From contig CANJZE010000017.1 in assembly GCA_947479455.1 (NCBI GenBank), positions 1-64,000 on the forward strand: DNA of 64,000 nucleotides, given 5' to 3'. The stretch is from Bacteroidota bacterium. Its GTDB lineage: Bacteria > Bacteroidota > Bacteroidia > Chitinophagales > LD1. Numbering within the stretch: position 1 is the first letter of the stretch; every line of letters begins with the position of its first letter. Under the pieces are notes generated by a model. The model saw nothing but the letters and a program-made list of their open reading frames with translations. It was not told the DNA's origin and searched no databases. A program made the translations under genes and the position numbers. Shown piece after piece: positions 25,274 through 33,946 of the stretch.

Positions 25274-25931
25274 CGTTTATAATATTTGCTAACTCCTCCA
25301 GAAGGATTGAAAGCTCTTCATTTATGTTTACCATCTTTCCATCCGAAATTGTTTCGAAGCTTGATAAAATTTTACTTTTAGGGAAGAATTGACAAAAAGA
25401 AGATGTATAGCCAATGCGCTGCTTAAGAACGTTAAGAGGAACTGATTTCCCGATTTCTTGAATACTACCTAAGTAGTTCTGAATTTGATCACTAAGAGTA
25501 TAAAGCAGATTTAATTTCCATTTTTTTCCAAATGCAAGAATCTGAAGATTGGGTTTATCTGTGTTTTCTGCATCATCCAAAAAATCTATCAACCTACTGC
25601 TATACAACTCTTTTGAGTTGATTGAAAGAATTCTATTATTTAAAATGGTAGCTGGAGTTCCGCCTGAAAACAGCACTAAATACTTTTCGGTATTTATAAC
25701 GTAGTCTTTTAATAGAAGCCTATAGGATTGTTCTAAGAATGATCTATGAAAAATAATCACAGAATATTGATCAAATACAGACGTATCTCTCTCATTCATT
25801 TTCGCCTTCAAGGAAATTAGGTATTCGCCTTGAATATTATCCAGAACCGAATGCTCAAGTGCGTTACTAATACTTTCACTATATATCTCCTGTCTTGACT
25901 TTCTGTCGTCAACTAATACAACCTTTTTCAT
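25239..25931 (-). CDS. Pseudo-receiver protein of retron 2
   Basis: A 230-aa protein starting KKVVLVDDRKSRQEIYSES, which fits the first strand and acidic pair of a receiver domain. At the place of the phospho-acceptor strand it reads YSVIIFHRSFLEQSY, so the Asp is missing and phosphorylation is unlikely. LVLFSGGTPA and ILSINSKELY follow as later strands; the last 100 residues are helical. It overlaps the reverse transcriptase stop by 4 nt (ATGA) and the downstream receiver gene by 35 nt, so all three should be made together. Family not known to me. Confidence 0.65.
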   Translation of the reverse strand: MKKVVLVDDRKSRQEIYSESISNALEHSVLDNIQGEYLISLKAKMNERDTSVFDQYSVIIFHRSFLEQSYRLLLKDYVINTEKYLVLFSGGTPATILNNRILSINSKELYSSRLIDFLDDAENTDKPNLQILAFGKKWKLNLLYTLSDQIQNYLGSIQEIGKSVPLNVLKQRIGYTSSFCQFFPKSKILSSFETISDGKMVNINEELSILLEELANIINVEIHSNEIITN

Positions 25932-28675
25932 AGGTAAAACTTTAAAATATGCGTAAATCCTTTTATGGATGAGTCTTGAATTTCTTGAAAAAAAGGGTCA
26001 TTATTAGCTGTAAGATAGTTCAACCTGTAAGTCTTTCCGTCACCAAATTTTGACTCTACGGACCAATCACATAAATGCACAAAACATACTTTCAGATAAA
26101 AACAATCTCCGGACCTACCATCAAGTTTTGGATCATTAACCATTCGTTGACTGAAACTACCTACTTGTGTAATTCTAACTTCAATGTATGGCTGATTATT
26201 CTTGGTATCTATTGCAATGTCGCTACGTTGAATAATAGCCTTGTCGAAAGTGCTGCGTCCACCTTGAATGAAAGATTCGAAAATTCTTTTTAACCCTTCT
26301 TCTATCTTTTGCGTGTCTGTAAAAAAAGACAGCCCTTTAAGTTTTTCAAGATCGGCCGTATCTAATTGGATAGCAAAATGCCATACTTTATCCCATAAAT
26401 GAAGAATCAAATTGTAGAATTGACTTGTGTCTTCTCTAAACTCAATTTCACTTTTGAAAAGTACCGTTACGTCCTTAAAACTATAAAGTATTTTGCCATT
26501 TACCTCCAATTGCTTTTCAATCGGTAACGGATAGTTCAATGGATTTTCTTTTGGATTTTCAGTAGCCCATTTACGGAGTTCCAAACTTGACCAGCCAAAA
26601 CGTACAAAATTTTTACCCCAACCTTGGGATTTTCGGGCTACCCCAGCTTTCCATATAAACATAAAATCTGGAGATGAAATAAAGAGATCAATTTTTTTCC
26701 AAAGAGATTTAGGTATTTTGTATTGCCACTTATTATCTATCCATACTCTGTATTTTCTTTTGATAGTATTCCATTCTGCGGTTAACTTATTCGAGAATTC
26801 GATAAAGCCAGAATAATGTCCTTCATCTTCTCCTATACCAAATTCCCAACTGTGTGTTGAATATTTCAAAAGGCTTTCTGAACTTTGAAATAATTTTAAA
26901 ACAGTAAGAGTGCCTAATGGGTTATGTTGTTTATTAACAATCACTTCAGGTAAATTCTCAACCTCATTTTCATACGGCACTTCCGTTCCCTTGCGTATAG
27001 TAATATCTCTATTTAAAGTGCCTTTCTTTTTTCTCTCTTTAGCTGTTATTACAACTCGAACATTAGAATCTTTTATGTCGAAGTTTTCTTCGACTTGTGT
27101 AAACTTTCCTCCAAAAGCATTTCCAAAATTTTCCAGAATAGTAATTTCTATTATGGCCTTGTTTCTTACCAATCCTGCGTTAAAACATAATACTTGGCTA
27201 TTTAAACGGTCTTCAAAATTTTGCGCTGTTTTAACCGATTCGGGAATACCCTCCGTATCTCCCAATTCAAAATTATCTATCTTAAATTTTTGATCTGAGA
27301 TTTCAATTTTCATACCGGCTACCAGTTCGCCACTTGTTGTAAAATACCGATAATACCCGTTGGTTAAATTATATACTTGCTCAAAACTCTTTTGATACCC
27401 TATCTTTACAAGATCAGTACCTTTCACCATCATTAAAACTTCTTTATATTCCTCAGGAGTAATCCATCCTGCTTTTTCGGAATCAGTTATATCTGTTTTG
27501 ATATTTGGGATATTTGCAACTAACCCCTTTGGAGGAACCGCTATTTTAACTGATTCAATTTTCCTTTCAGTCAGTTTCTCAAAACGGATGGATAATCCAA
27601 CGTACACTCCATCCTTCTTTCCTTTTACCATTTTCAGATACTCCAACTTTCCCCAGATAACATGTGCCATATTGGGTTTGCCTTTTAGCAAATGCCCTCT
27701 ATCGCCAACGTAATCTCTTGTAAAAATTTGCTCTGCTTTTATGTAGCCGTAATGTTCCCAGAGATATAGCCACAAGCGCAATCGCTTAATGAAGCGCTTA
27801 GATACATTCACTTTCTCATTCACAATTAAACCGGTTACTTCCTGCCTGTAACCGGGACGCTGTAACCGCACTTTACTTTCTTTAATATGAAACCCCTGCG
27901 CGGCAATTATTCGGTGCAGCTCTTTTATAAAATCGCCATCCTTCTGATAAACATTATGCATGGATGAGAAGGTTATATCATCTGCATAGCGGGAATACTT
28001 CAGTCCAAAACGTTTTGCCACAGCGGTTAGATAAAAATCTAATCGTTCGCAAATAATGTTTGTGATGGTTGGAGAAGTTGGAGCTCCTTGAGGTAAAACA
28101 TTTTTCACCACTTTTGTCCATTCGCCCTTTTCATCCATACGCTCCACCTCCATTTCTTCAAAGCACAAACCTCCAATGATATTGGCTAAGTCAAGTCGGT
28201 CGCTTTTCTTATTAAGGTTAAACGGTGGATGCTGTAACCTTCCCCATAATCTTGCCTGATCTACACTTGGGAAAAAGTCTTTCAAATCAATATTGTAAAC
28301 GTATAAACTGCCGGTATGCTGCTTGGCATTATCTACAATTGATTTATTCGCAACAAATCCGGTTGCCGCTTTATGAGGTTCATATGTGCATTGCAACACT
28401 AAATTCAGGCACTTCAAAACAGACTTCAGCCCTTTATTAGGAGCGTGAATAGTTCTTGTTCCGCCCGCTTTTTTAGGAATAGAAAAACGCACATACCTTC
28501 TCCGGTTAGCTTTGGGATTAGAGTGGAAGCGAAGATGCTTTATTTCAAAAGGCACAGCCTTGTCCCCGTAAATTATTGGCTTTGTATAATTCAGCAGTGC
28601 AAGGAAATCTTGCTTGCTTTTCATTTGCTGAAAAGCATCTTTTATAAAAAGTAATTGTTCGTCTTCAAGTTTCAT
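25928..28675 (-). CDS. Retron reverse transcriptase with long C-terminal extension (retron 2)
   Basis: A 915-aa protein. Residues 1-370 are a reverse transcriptase with both retron hallmarks, NAKQH (116-120) and VTG (280-282), the motif A segment YNIDLKDFF and the catalytic YADD at 230-233. Residues about 400-915, over 500 residues, are an alpha/beta extension I cannot assign: it contains ARKSQGWGKNFVRFGWS, QFYNLILHLWDKVWHFAIQ and a late QRSDIAID, YIEVRITQVGSF pair. An msr-msd-like RNA ends 14 nt upstream. Two receiver-like genes follow with overlapping ends. In retron biology the extension or the partners would be the effector, with the RNA-DNA hybrid holding it inactive. Confidence 0.85.
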   Translation of the reverse strand: MKLEDEQLLFIKDAFQQMKSKQDFLALLNYTKPIIYGDKAVPFEIKHLRFHSNPKANRRRYVRFSIPKKAGGTRTIHAPNKGLKSVLKCLNLVLQCTYEPHKAATGFVANKSIVDNAKQHTGSLYVYNIDLKDFFPSVDQARLWGRLQHPPFNLNKKSDRLDLANIIGGLCFEEMEVERMDEKGEWTKVVKNVLPQGAPTSPTITNIICERLDFYLTAVAKRFGLKYSRYADDITFSSMHNVYQKDGDFIKELHRIIAAQGFHIKESKVRLQRPGYRQEVTGLIVNEKVNVSKRFIKRLRLWLYLWEHYGYIKAEQIFTRDYVGDRGHLLKGKPNMAHVIWGKLEYLKMVKGKKDGVYVGLSIRFEKLTERKIESVKIAVPPKGLVANIPNIKTDITDSEKAGWITPEEYKEVLMMVKGTDLVKIGYQKSFEQVYNLTNGYYRYFTTSGELVAGMKIEISDQKFKIDNFELGDTEGIPESVKTAQNFEDRLNSQVLCFNAGLVRNKAIIEITILENFGNAFGGKFTQVEENFDIKDSNVRVVITAKERKKKGTLNRDITIRKGTEVPYENEVENLPEVIVNKQHNPLGTLTVLKLFQSSESLLKYSTHSWEFGIGEDEGHYSGFIEFSNKLTAEWNTIKRKYRVWIDNKWQYKIPKSLWKKIDLFISSPDFMFIWKAGVARKSQGWGKNFVRFGWSSLELRKWATENPKENPLNYPLPIEKQLEVNGKILYSFKDVTVLFKSEIEFREDTSQFYNLILHLWDKVWHFAIQLDTADLEKLKGLSFFTDTQKIEEGLKRIFESFIQGGRSTFDKAIIQRSDIAIDTKNNQPYIEVRITQVGSFSQRMVNDPKLDGRSGDCFYLKVCFVHLCDWSVESKFGDGKTYRLNYLTANNDPFFQEIQDSSIKGFTHILKFYL

Positions 28676-28689
28676 GATAAAAAGTTCCC

Positions 28690-28938
28690 GAATGCCTGCC
28701 TTCTATTCTTTGTGTATGAAACAGTTAAAACGATTTCAGTTCTAACGAATACTTTATATTATATTATTAATATCTATAACATAACATATATATCTATTGC
28801 TCCGTAATCATGCAAAATGATCGGTAAAAATGACCAAGAAACATTCAATGCAGGGATTACTCCCTACACTATCAGCCGATCTGAAACAACCTTTCGGTAA
28901 TTTCCAGCTGACACAATCAATATTTTCGGCAGGCATTC
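28690..28938 (-). ncRNA. Retron msr-msd RNA (retron 2)
   Basis: An 11-bp perfect inverted repeat, GAATGCCTGCC in the transcript, has a1 at 28928-28938 and a2 at 28690-28700, enclosing about 227 nt just upstream of the reverse transcriptase. Inside are an ACC-GAAA-GGT hairpin near the 5' side, an outer GATCGG/CCGATC pairing with an inner GTAGGGA/TCCCTGC stem around a GTAA loop, and an AT-rich region. The promoter motif ends 13 nt before a1, so the transcript 5' end should fall right at a1, as in known retrons. Confidence 0.65.
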
Positions 28939-28951
28939 AAGGAACGTGATG

Positions 28952-28985
28952 CAAATGAACGTACACTGAGTGCAATCTATTTGCA
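28952..28985 (-). promoter_or_regulatory. Island promoter motif, copy 4 (retron 2)
   Basis: On the minus strand TGCAAATAGATTGCA (28971-28985), identical to copy 3, is followed 17 nt after its TTG by TTTG (28952-28955, within TTCATTTG). It stands directly before the a1 arm of the retron 2 RNA and not before a protein start, which fits a promoter for the retron transcript. Confidence 0.7.
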
Positions 28986-29020
28986 TGGGATATAAATATA
29001 TTATTAAGATGCATCCCCTT

Positions 29021-29410
29021 CTATTTTTTTATATTCTTGGATGCTAATGAGGTTAATACGTCCTCTAAATCCTTTTTCACGAACGAATTTACGTCGCAAC
29101 CTGTGTATTTTAAATTGTGCCTTAGCCGAATTATGTCAGTTATCATAGTCGCACGAAAATTCAGAACTCGTATACAGTAAGTTTTGAATACGGAATGAAC
29201 CATGTTGTCTTGAATATCATATCCATGTTCTAAGAAAAACAGAAATACATATCGCAATGCCATGTTGTAGTCAGACAAATAATCGTTCCTTATAGAAAGT
29301 TTCTGAAGTGCATTACTTTCAATCCTCATTCTATGTTCGGGTCTGGGACTTTTAAATATGAGCCCAGAGCGAGTAAACTCATTAATTATAGAATTGATTT
29401 CGCTATTCAT
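29021..29410 (-). CDS. Unknown 129-aa helical protein
   Basis: No family is recognised. The product is predicted to be mostly alpha-helical, with basic patches (RPEHRMRIESNALQKL, RATMITDIIRLRHNLKY) and no membrane segment or signal peptide. Its start overlaps the GreA-like gene by 8 nt, so it is the last gene of the four-gene operon divergent from the sigma54 activator. It ends 36 nt before the retron 2 promoter motif. Confidence 0.6.
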   Translation of the reverse strand: MNSEINSIINEFTRSGLIFKSPRPEHRMRIESNALQKLSIRNDYLSDYNMALRYVFLFFLEHGYDIQDNMVHSVFKTYCIRVLNFRATMITDIIRLRHNLKYTGCDVNSFVKKDLEDVLTSLASKNIKK

Positions 29411-29885
29411 TAATGATATTTTTAATTTTTATAATGGCCCTTCCTCGTGGGAGCTCAACTTCATTCTCTTCATCAACAAGCGCGCTGCAAAGAGCTTTTC
29501 CCATAGGCGAATCATAACTTATCCTATTGTTCTTAATATCGGATTCCCCACTACCAACTATGTCTACTATTTGGCAAACAAAATCTTCAGTATTTCTTTT
29601 GATTAGAAACTCGACTTTGCAACCAATCTGAACTTTCTTATTGTCTATTGATGACTTTTCGAAGATGGATGCATTTGCTATTTTGTGTTGCAGAACACCA
29701 ATTTCTGAAGCAAGCATTTCTTCCTGCTGCCCGAGTTGGGTCCAACCCGGGTTGTCGTGCCAACCGTCCCCACTCACCGAGTAGGCATGCGCCTTTTCGT
29801 CCCTAAGAGTTTTGAGCATATCAATCTTATTATTAAGCCTCTCTTGCAACACTTTGAGACCAGTTTTTGTAATTTTTGTTTTCAT
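29403..29885 (-). CDS. GreA-like transcript cleavage factor homologue
   Basis: A 160-aa protein with GreA/GreB layout: an N-terminal coiled coil (ITKTGLKVLQERLNNKIDML, then an acidic-containing tip SGDGWHDNPGW and a second helix QEEMLASEIGVLQHKIANA) and a C-terminal FKBP-like domain (VQIGCKVEFLIKR, RISYDSPMGKALCSA, VELPRGRAIIKI). Canonical GreA would bind RNA polymerase through the C-terminal domain and insert the coiled-coil tip into the secondary channel. The tip differs from GreA (no clear DE-L pair), so it may act on the polymerase or a nuclease without stimulating cleavage. It belongs to the cupin-kinase operon. Confidence 0.75.
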   Translation of the reverse strand: MKTKITKTGLKVLQERLNNKIDMLKTLRDEKAHAYSVSGDGWHDNPGWTQLGQQEEMLASEIGVLQHKIANASIFEKSSIDNKKVQIGCKVEFLIKRNTEDFVCQIVDIVGSGESDIKNNRISYDSPMGKALCSALVDEENEVELPRGRAIIKIKNIINE

Positions 29886-29947
29886 TTTTTGTATTTTATG
29901 TATTGGTTAATAATATTTCTGGGCACTGAAATCAAATCGGATAGTTC

Positions 29948-30577
29948 TCATGTAAAATTCTTTGAGTAATAATCAAAAATTGATGTTATCTCACTCGTTG
30001 TTTCATGACTGTTTCCACAACAACCTACTTCCACGATTTGACACTTAAATCCTTTGCGTAAAAGCAGTCGGTCTTTGAACAATTCCTGATAAATGTCTTT
30101 GGCTAGAATCAGCGAATTCGCTTTTTCTTCCCTTTGTCCAAGTTCTTTGGTTTTTCGAGCAGCAATGTTTACGGAAGCCGCTTCAACTGTTGAATTGAGC
30201 CAAATAATTACATCCGGTTTCATAATATTTTCGTACTGTGCATTTACTCGGCCTATTGTATAGTACGGGTCCTGCCATCGCTCCCATCTAGTAACATATG
30301 ATGTGACGATACTTCTGTCTCCTAAAATTACTGGGCTTTTTTTACAATGTATCTGATTCCAATGAGCTCTTTCCCTGAATAGATGCTCCATGAATGCGTC
30401 ATTTTCTCTTAACGCTGGAAAATTGTGATGCATATTCTCTAAAGGATGCCCGCTGTACATAGGACTGGTTATCGAAAACAAGCTTGTTCCTGATTGCACT
30501 GAATCCTTCTGAGCAACCATATTTCCTAGTATCGTTGACTTTCCACTTCCCTTAATACCTTCAATAGCTATATGCAT
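29948..30577 (-). CDS. Thymidylate-kinase-like P-loop kinase
   Basis: A 209-aa protein with Walker A GIKGSGKST (residues 7-15), the DR motif in ILGDRSIVTSYVTR and a basic lid-like stretch (AARKTKELGQREEKANS), all in the order of thymidylate kinases. The usual thymidine-binding details are altered, so the substrate may be another nucleoside monophosphate or a polynucleotide end. It lies 5 nt downstream of the cupin gene and upstream of the GreA-like gene; a housekeeping Tmk would not be expected in such a setting. Confidence 0.75.
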   Translation of the reverse strand: MHIAIEGIKGSGKSTILGNMVAQKDSVQSGTSLFSITSPMYSGHPLENMHHNFPALRENDAFMEHLFRERAHWNQIHCKKSPVILGDRSIVTSYVTRWERWQDPYYTIGRVNAQYENIMKPDVIIWLNSTVEAASVNIAARKTKELGQREEKANSLILAKDIYQELFKDRLLLRKGFKCQIVEVGCCGNSHETTSEITSIFDYYSKNFT

Positions 30578-30582
30578 TATTA

Positions 30583-31404
30583 TTAATTTTTTTGAGGTGC
30601 GATTTTTTCGATAATGCCATCAAGAATTTTCACCAACGTTTTATGCTCGTACTTAACGGTTAGTTTTTCCCGCTCAAGTATTGATCTTTTTGCATATAGA
30701 TTGCAGTTGGCATCAACTGGATTACCAGTTATAATAAGGGTAATAGATTCTTCCCCATGGTTATTCTTGATACGGTGCAATTCATCTGGAAGCATCAGAT
30801 AACTTTCACCTGCGTTAAATGTCCGGGTATTTTCCTTTCGCAAGAACGATTTACCCTTTAATTCCGTAGAATAGCTGCCGCCTTTTTTATCCGAATCATA
30901 AATGAAATGATAAAGCTCTTCAGCCTCTTCGGAAGTTTTTGTAAGTTTGAAAAGTTCCATATTTAGATGACCATATAGAACAGAAGAAGCAAATGGCCAG
31001 CGGTGATCGTGAATGTTCTCCATAGGTGCTTTATATGAAACACCGAAATGATGAAGCCTCAGTTTAAAATTTCGCCCAGAAAGAAGAACGATTTTGTGAA
31101 ACCCATTTTCATGGTAATACGAATTGTTTAGCAATTCAGAAGAAAGCATTCCATCGTTCAATATTCTCCTAATTAGAATGGAAAGAATTAATGGATTTGC
31201 AACAGCCTGATTAATATCTAGTAAAGCCTCTTCAGGTGTTGAATCAACGGCATCAGATATAATGTTGGATAAAAGTTCAATGGGACCATTAAGAATGCAT
31301 TTTGTTATCTCCGATTGGCAAAGAGCGATATTGTTATTAAATCCCATAGTGAATATATTTTCTCCACTATAATCCAATGCTATGCCTTTATTTTTTAAAA
31401 TCAT
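30583..31404 (-). CDS. Cupin-fold protein, first gene of a sigma54-activator-divergent operon
   Basis: A 273-aa protein whose middle is cupin-like: FKLRLHHFG, then NIHDHRWPFASSVLYGHL with a H-x-H pair, and FNAGESYLMLPDELHRI with the second motif His. The N-terminal 100 residues are helical. The activity is unknown; cupins can be dioxygenases, isomerases or ligand binders. The annotated ATG at 31404 lies inside a perfect 13-bp inverted repeat; a later in-frame ATG at 31347 is possible. The next gene follows after 5 nt. Confidence 0.65.
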   Translation of the reverse strand: MILKNKGIALDYSGENIFTMGFNNNIALCQSEITKCILNGPIELLSNIISDAVDSTPEEALLDINQAVANPLILSILIRRILNDGMLSSELLNNSYYHENGFHKIVLLSGRNFKLRLHHFGVSYKAPMENIHDHRWPFASSVLYGHLNMELFKLTKTSEEAEELYHFIYDSDKKGGSYSTELKGKSFLRKENTRTFNAGESYLMLPDELHRIKNNHGEESITLIITGNPVDANCNLYAKRSILEREKLTVKYEHKTLVKILDGIIEKIAPQKN

Positions 31405-31430
31405 ATGTAATTGATTGTCAATTACATATG
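31402..31430. promoter_or_regulatory. Perfect 13-bp inverted repeat at the cupin gene start
   Basis: CATATGTAATTGA (31402-31414) is followed by TTG and its exact reverse complement (31418-31430). The repeat includes the ATG of the cupin gene and lies in the intergenic region of the two divergent units. As DNA it is a good operator for a dimeric regulator; as RNA it would lock the start codon in a 13-bp stem. Confidence 0.6.
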
Positions 31431-31450
31431 TTATTTAAAAAATAATATTT

Positions 31451-31485
31451 TGTTATATTATATAATTGTTGTTATATTGTATAAT
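31451..31485. repeat. Two AT-rich direct repeats before the sigma54 activator
   Basis: TGTTATATTATATAAT (31451-31466) recurs as TGTTATATTGTATAAT (31470-31485) with one mismatch. The second copy runs into the ATG of the activator at 31484. They may be binding sites for autoregulation, or the activator's promoter. Confidence 0.5.
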
Positions 31486-32965
31486 GAAAATTTTAATCAC
31501 TTGGATCGGATTTAATGAAGATTTTATTAAAACACCCTCAGGGAGTCTGCAGATTTCCGCTAAAGGCTTCACCTCTAGCTTACATAAGGACATATATGAG
31601 GCATATAAATTTGAAAAACATATAATACTGTGTACTACTGACAGCTCTAATCAGATTTCAAAAGAATTAGAAGTTAGAAAATACCTTTTGCGACAATATC
31701 TTAAAGACATTTACGGTACTCACAATGTGGAATTTGCCGATTCTGGTATAGACAAAGGAGAATTGCAAAATTTTCCAATTATAGAAAGTCACTTGCGCAA
31801 TTTTCTACAAAGGTTTGATGCGACTGAAGAACTTCATGTTGTTGCGGGTACTGGTCCGACATCTGTAAGCATGGCCTGGTGCACTTTGAGTTTGTCAATG
31901 GAAGACAAACTACAGTTACATGTAATGCAACTTCCGGAATATGCATCTGAAGGAAATCTTTCATTACTAAAAGAGATCAAACCGCATATTAATAAGCTAC
32001 TTGACAACAAACTCAGAGAGAAAAATCTGAATATAGATTTACCGCACAACATATACAAAGACGAGATAATTCTTAAGGAATATGAAACTGCCGAAGCAAT
32101 TGCCCCAGCTATTGATGTTAACGTACTGATACTAGGTGAAACCGGTTGCGGAAAAGACTTACTTGCTGAGAGAATCGTAGAAATTTCACCACTACCCCGT
32201 GATAAATATAAAGCCATAAACTGCGCTTCCCTTTCGGATGATCTCTTAGGCAGCGAATTATTTGGTCATGTAAAGGGTGCGTTCACAGGTGCTAATGACC
32301 ACAGAAAGGGTTTATTTGAAGAATGCAATGGTGGTACTTTGTTCTTAGATGAAATTGGAGATATTTCCAAGTTTATGCAACAAAGTCTTCTCAGAGCAAT
32401 AGAAAATAAACAAATCAAAAAAATAGGTGGCAACCAGATAATAAATAATGTCCGGGTTAGGATAATTGCTGCAACGAATAACAATCTATATGGAAAATGT
32501 AGGTCAGGCAAATTTAGATGGGATTTATATTATCGTTTATGTTCGATGGAAATTGAACTAGAGTCCTATAGGACTAGAACCAAACAACAGCGTAATGGGG
32601 CAATTAAATTTTATATCCAACAGGCAGAAATTAAATGGAATAGAAAAATAATTATCACCGAAGAAGCACTAGAAATAATCAAATCATATAGCTTCCCAGG
32701 TAACTTCCGCGAAATTAATAACTCGATTAATGCACTATTTGCACTTGGCATTAAAACGATAACAAAGGAGGTACTACCAAAAAGATTTACCTATACTGAG
32801 GCTCTTATCGATGAAAGCTATGAATCAGTATTAAAGAAACACTGTATAAGCTTGTACCAAAAATACAACTATGATCTCGCAGCTTCTAGAAAAGCTTTAG
32901 GCTATAAAAACAGTACCCAATTGAAAAATAAACTCATTGAATGGGGTGTATACAAGGACGAGTAA
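31484..32965 (+). CDS. Sigma54-dependent activator with RtcR/CARF-like sensor
   Basis: A 493-aa regulator. Residues 1-190 are a Rossmann-like sensor related to the RtcR/CARF group, with the glycine loop VVAGTGPTSVSMAW at about 119-132. Residues 200-430 are the AAA+ sigma54-activator domain: Walker A GETGCGKD (218-225), the sigma54-contact loop GAFTGA (265-270) and Walker B GGTLFLDE (283-290), then a conserved SFPGNFRE. The last 40 residues are a Fis-type helix-turn-helix (SRKALGYKNSTQLKNKL). RtcR proteins sense RNA with damaged ends and induce RNA repair. I took the ATG at 31484 and not an upstream TTG. No consensus sigma54 promoter (TGGCAC-N5-TTGC) is visible in the shared intergenic region. 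Confidence 0.85.
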   Translation: MKILITWIGFNEDFIKTPSGSLQISAKGFTSSLHKDIYEAYKFEKHIILCTTDSSNQISKELEVRKYLLRQYLKDIYGTHNVEFADSGIDKGELQNFPIIESHLRNFLQRFDATEELHVVAGTGPTSVSMAWCTLSLSMEDKLQLHVMQLPEYASEGNLSLLKEIKPHINKLLDNKLREKNLNIDLPHNIYKDEIILKEYETAEAIAPAIDVNVLILGETGCGKDLLAERIVEISPLPRDKYKAINCASLSDDLLGSELFGHVKGAFTGANDHRKGLFEECNGGTLFLDEIGDISKFMQQSLLRAIENKQIKKIGGNQIINNVRVRIIAATNNNLYGKCRSGKFRWDLYYRLCSMEIELESYRTRTKQQRNGAIKFYIQQAEIKWNRKIIITEEALEIIKSYSFPGNFREINNSINALFALGIKTITKEVLPKRFTYTEALIDESYESVLKKHCISLYQKYNYDLAASRKALGYKNSTQLKNKLIEWGVYKDE

Positions 32966-33247
32966 CTGGCGCAAAGTATGAATATGAATAGCAAATATAC
33001 GTGTTCTGGATATTAAATCAACCAAAGACGAGAGGTCCGCATATTCCAACAGAACCAGATTTTTTGGTTTACTATTTAAAAGAAATCTTAATGAAGTATA
33101 ATTGAATGGCCCAATTCTCAACGTGGGAATCATCATCGAAATTCTTTTAGTGATCAGTAACTTTGTTACATTTACAATGATACTAATTTAAGCTCCTATG
33201 CTTAATTCATACACTATATTTCTAACCCTAACCCCCAATTTCATCAG
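32966..33247. other. Intergenic stretch without a convincing gene
   Basis: AT-rich spacer between the sigma54 activator and the DarTG-like operon. A 79-codon minus-strand ORF at 32897-33136 overlaps the activator gene and shows no family features, so I do not call it. The promoter of the DarTG-like operon should lie near 33170-33240 but no clear box stands out. Confidence 0.4.
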
Positions 33248-33946
33248 ATGAAATCATTCGTGAACTATCTTTCTGGTTTTTTCGGTAATCAGGACAATCC
33301 GAAGTTAATCAAAGGAAAGGAGATAAAAGATGCTTATGCTCTTTACACAAAAAGAATAGGTAAAACAAAATTAAGCTTAGAAGAACTTCAACCGTTAATT
33401 CTCAACTTGGCATATCTAGAAATTATGAGAGCTAGGAAAAATGGGAATTCCCCAAATGAAAGAAGAGTTTACCAAGATTATACTACCTCAGCGATTTCAT
33501 TATTTCCAGAATATGAAAGCGTAAACGATTCCAGACTTTTTATTGGGTTTCAAGCTACTTTACAATGGGATGGGTTATGGAATTTTTTAAAAGAATACTT
33601 TGAAAGTAAAGTGGGTATCAGAATTGATGAAGAGAGAAGAAGTATGGTCGAGTTCAACTCATCTTACCATGAAAGATATGAAAACGATACTAAAATAAGT
33701 GTAAGTGAAGTACCAAGAAAAGTATCTATCTATTTTTCAGAAGATAAATCTACTGCCCAGTTTAGTATATCGGAGACTCTTTCTCCGAAAGAAAGCTTTT
33801 TAAAATCTAAGACACAAAAGAGGCACACCTATCTAGGAACAGATGCAGATTTTTTGTTTGTAATTACTTATGACGATTTTGAAAATGTAGAACACCTCAG
33901 TTTACAAAGAATGGATAAGGACTTAAGAATAGAATACTTCGAATGA
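33248..33946 (+). CDS. Unknown first protein of a DarTG-like operon
   Basis: No family is recognised for this 232-aa product. The first half is helical (LIKGKEIKDAYALYTKRIG, LEELQPLILNLAYLEIMRAR) and the second half strand-rich (KVSIYFSEDKSTAQFSISE), ending RMDKDLRIEYFE. There is no signal or membrane segment. It overlaps the DarT-like gene by 4 nt (ATGA), so the two are translationally coupled. Standard DarTG systems have only two genes, so this is an additional component, possibly a chaperone or regulator. Confidence 0.6.
   Translation: MKSFVNYLSGFFGNQDNPKLIKGKEIKDAYALYTKRIGKTKLSLEELQPLILNLAYLEIMRARKNGNSPNERRVYQDYTTSAISLFPEYESVNDSRLFIGFQATLQWDGLWNFLKEYFESKVGIRIDEERRSMVEFNSSYHERYENDTKISVSEVPRKVSIYFSEDKSTAQFSISETLSPKESFLKSKTQKRHTYLGTDADFLFVITYDDFENVEHLSLQRMDKDLRIEYFE

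Noticed and set aside
31405-31483. Sigma54 promoter between the activator and the cupin gene
   Set aside because: No TGGCAC-N5-TTGC match on either strand; the best near-match has wrong spacing.
32897-33136. 79-codon minus-strand ORF
   Set aside because: Overlaps the activator 3' end, lacks family features and any upstream signal.
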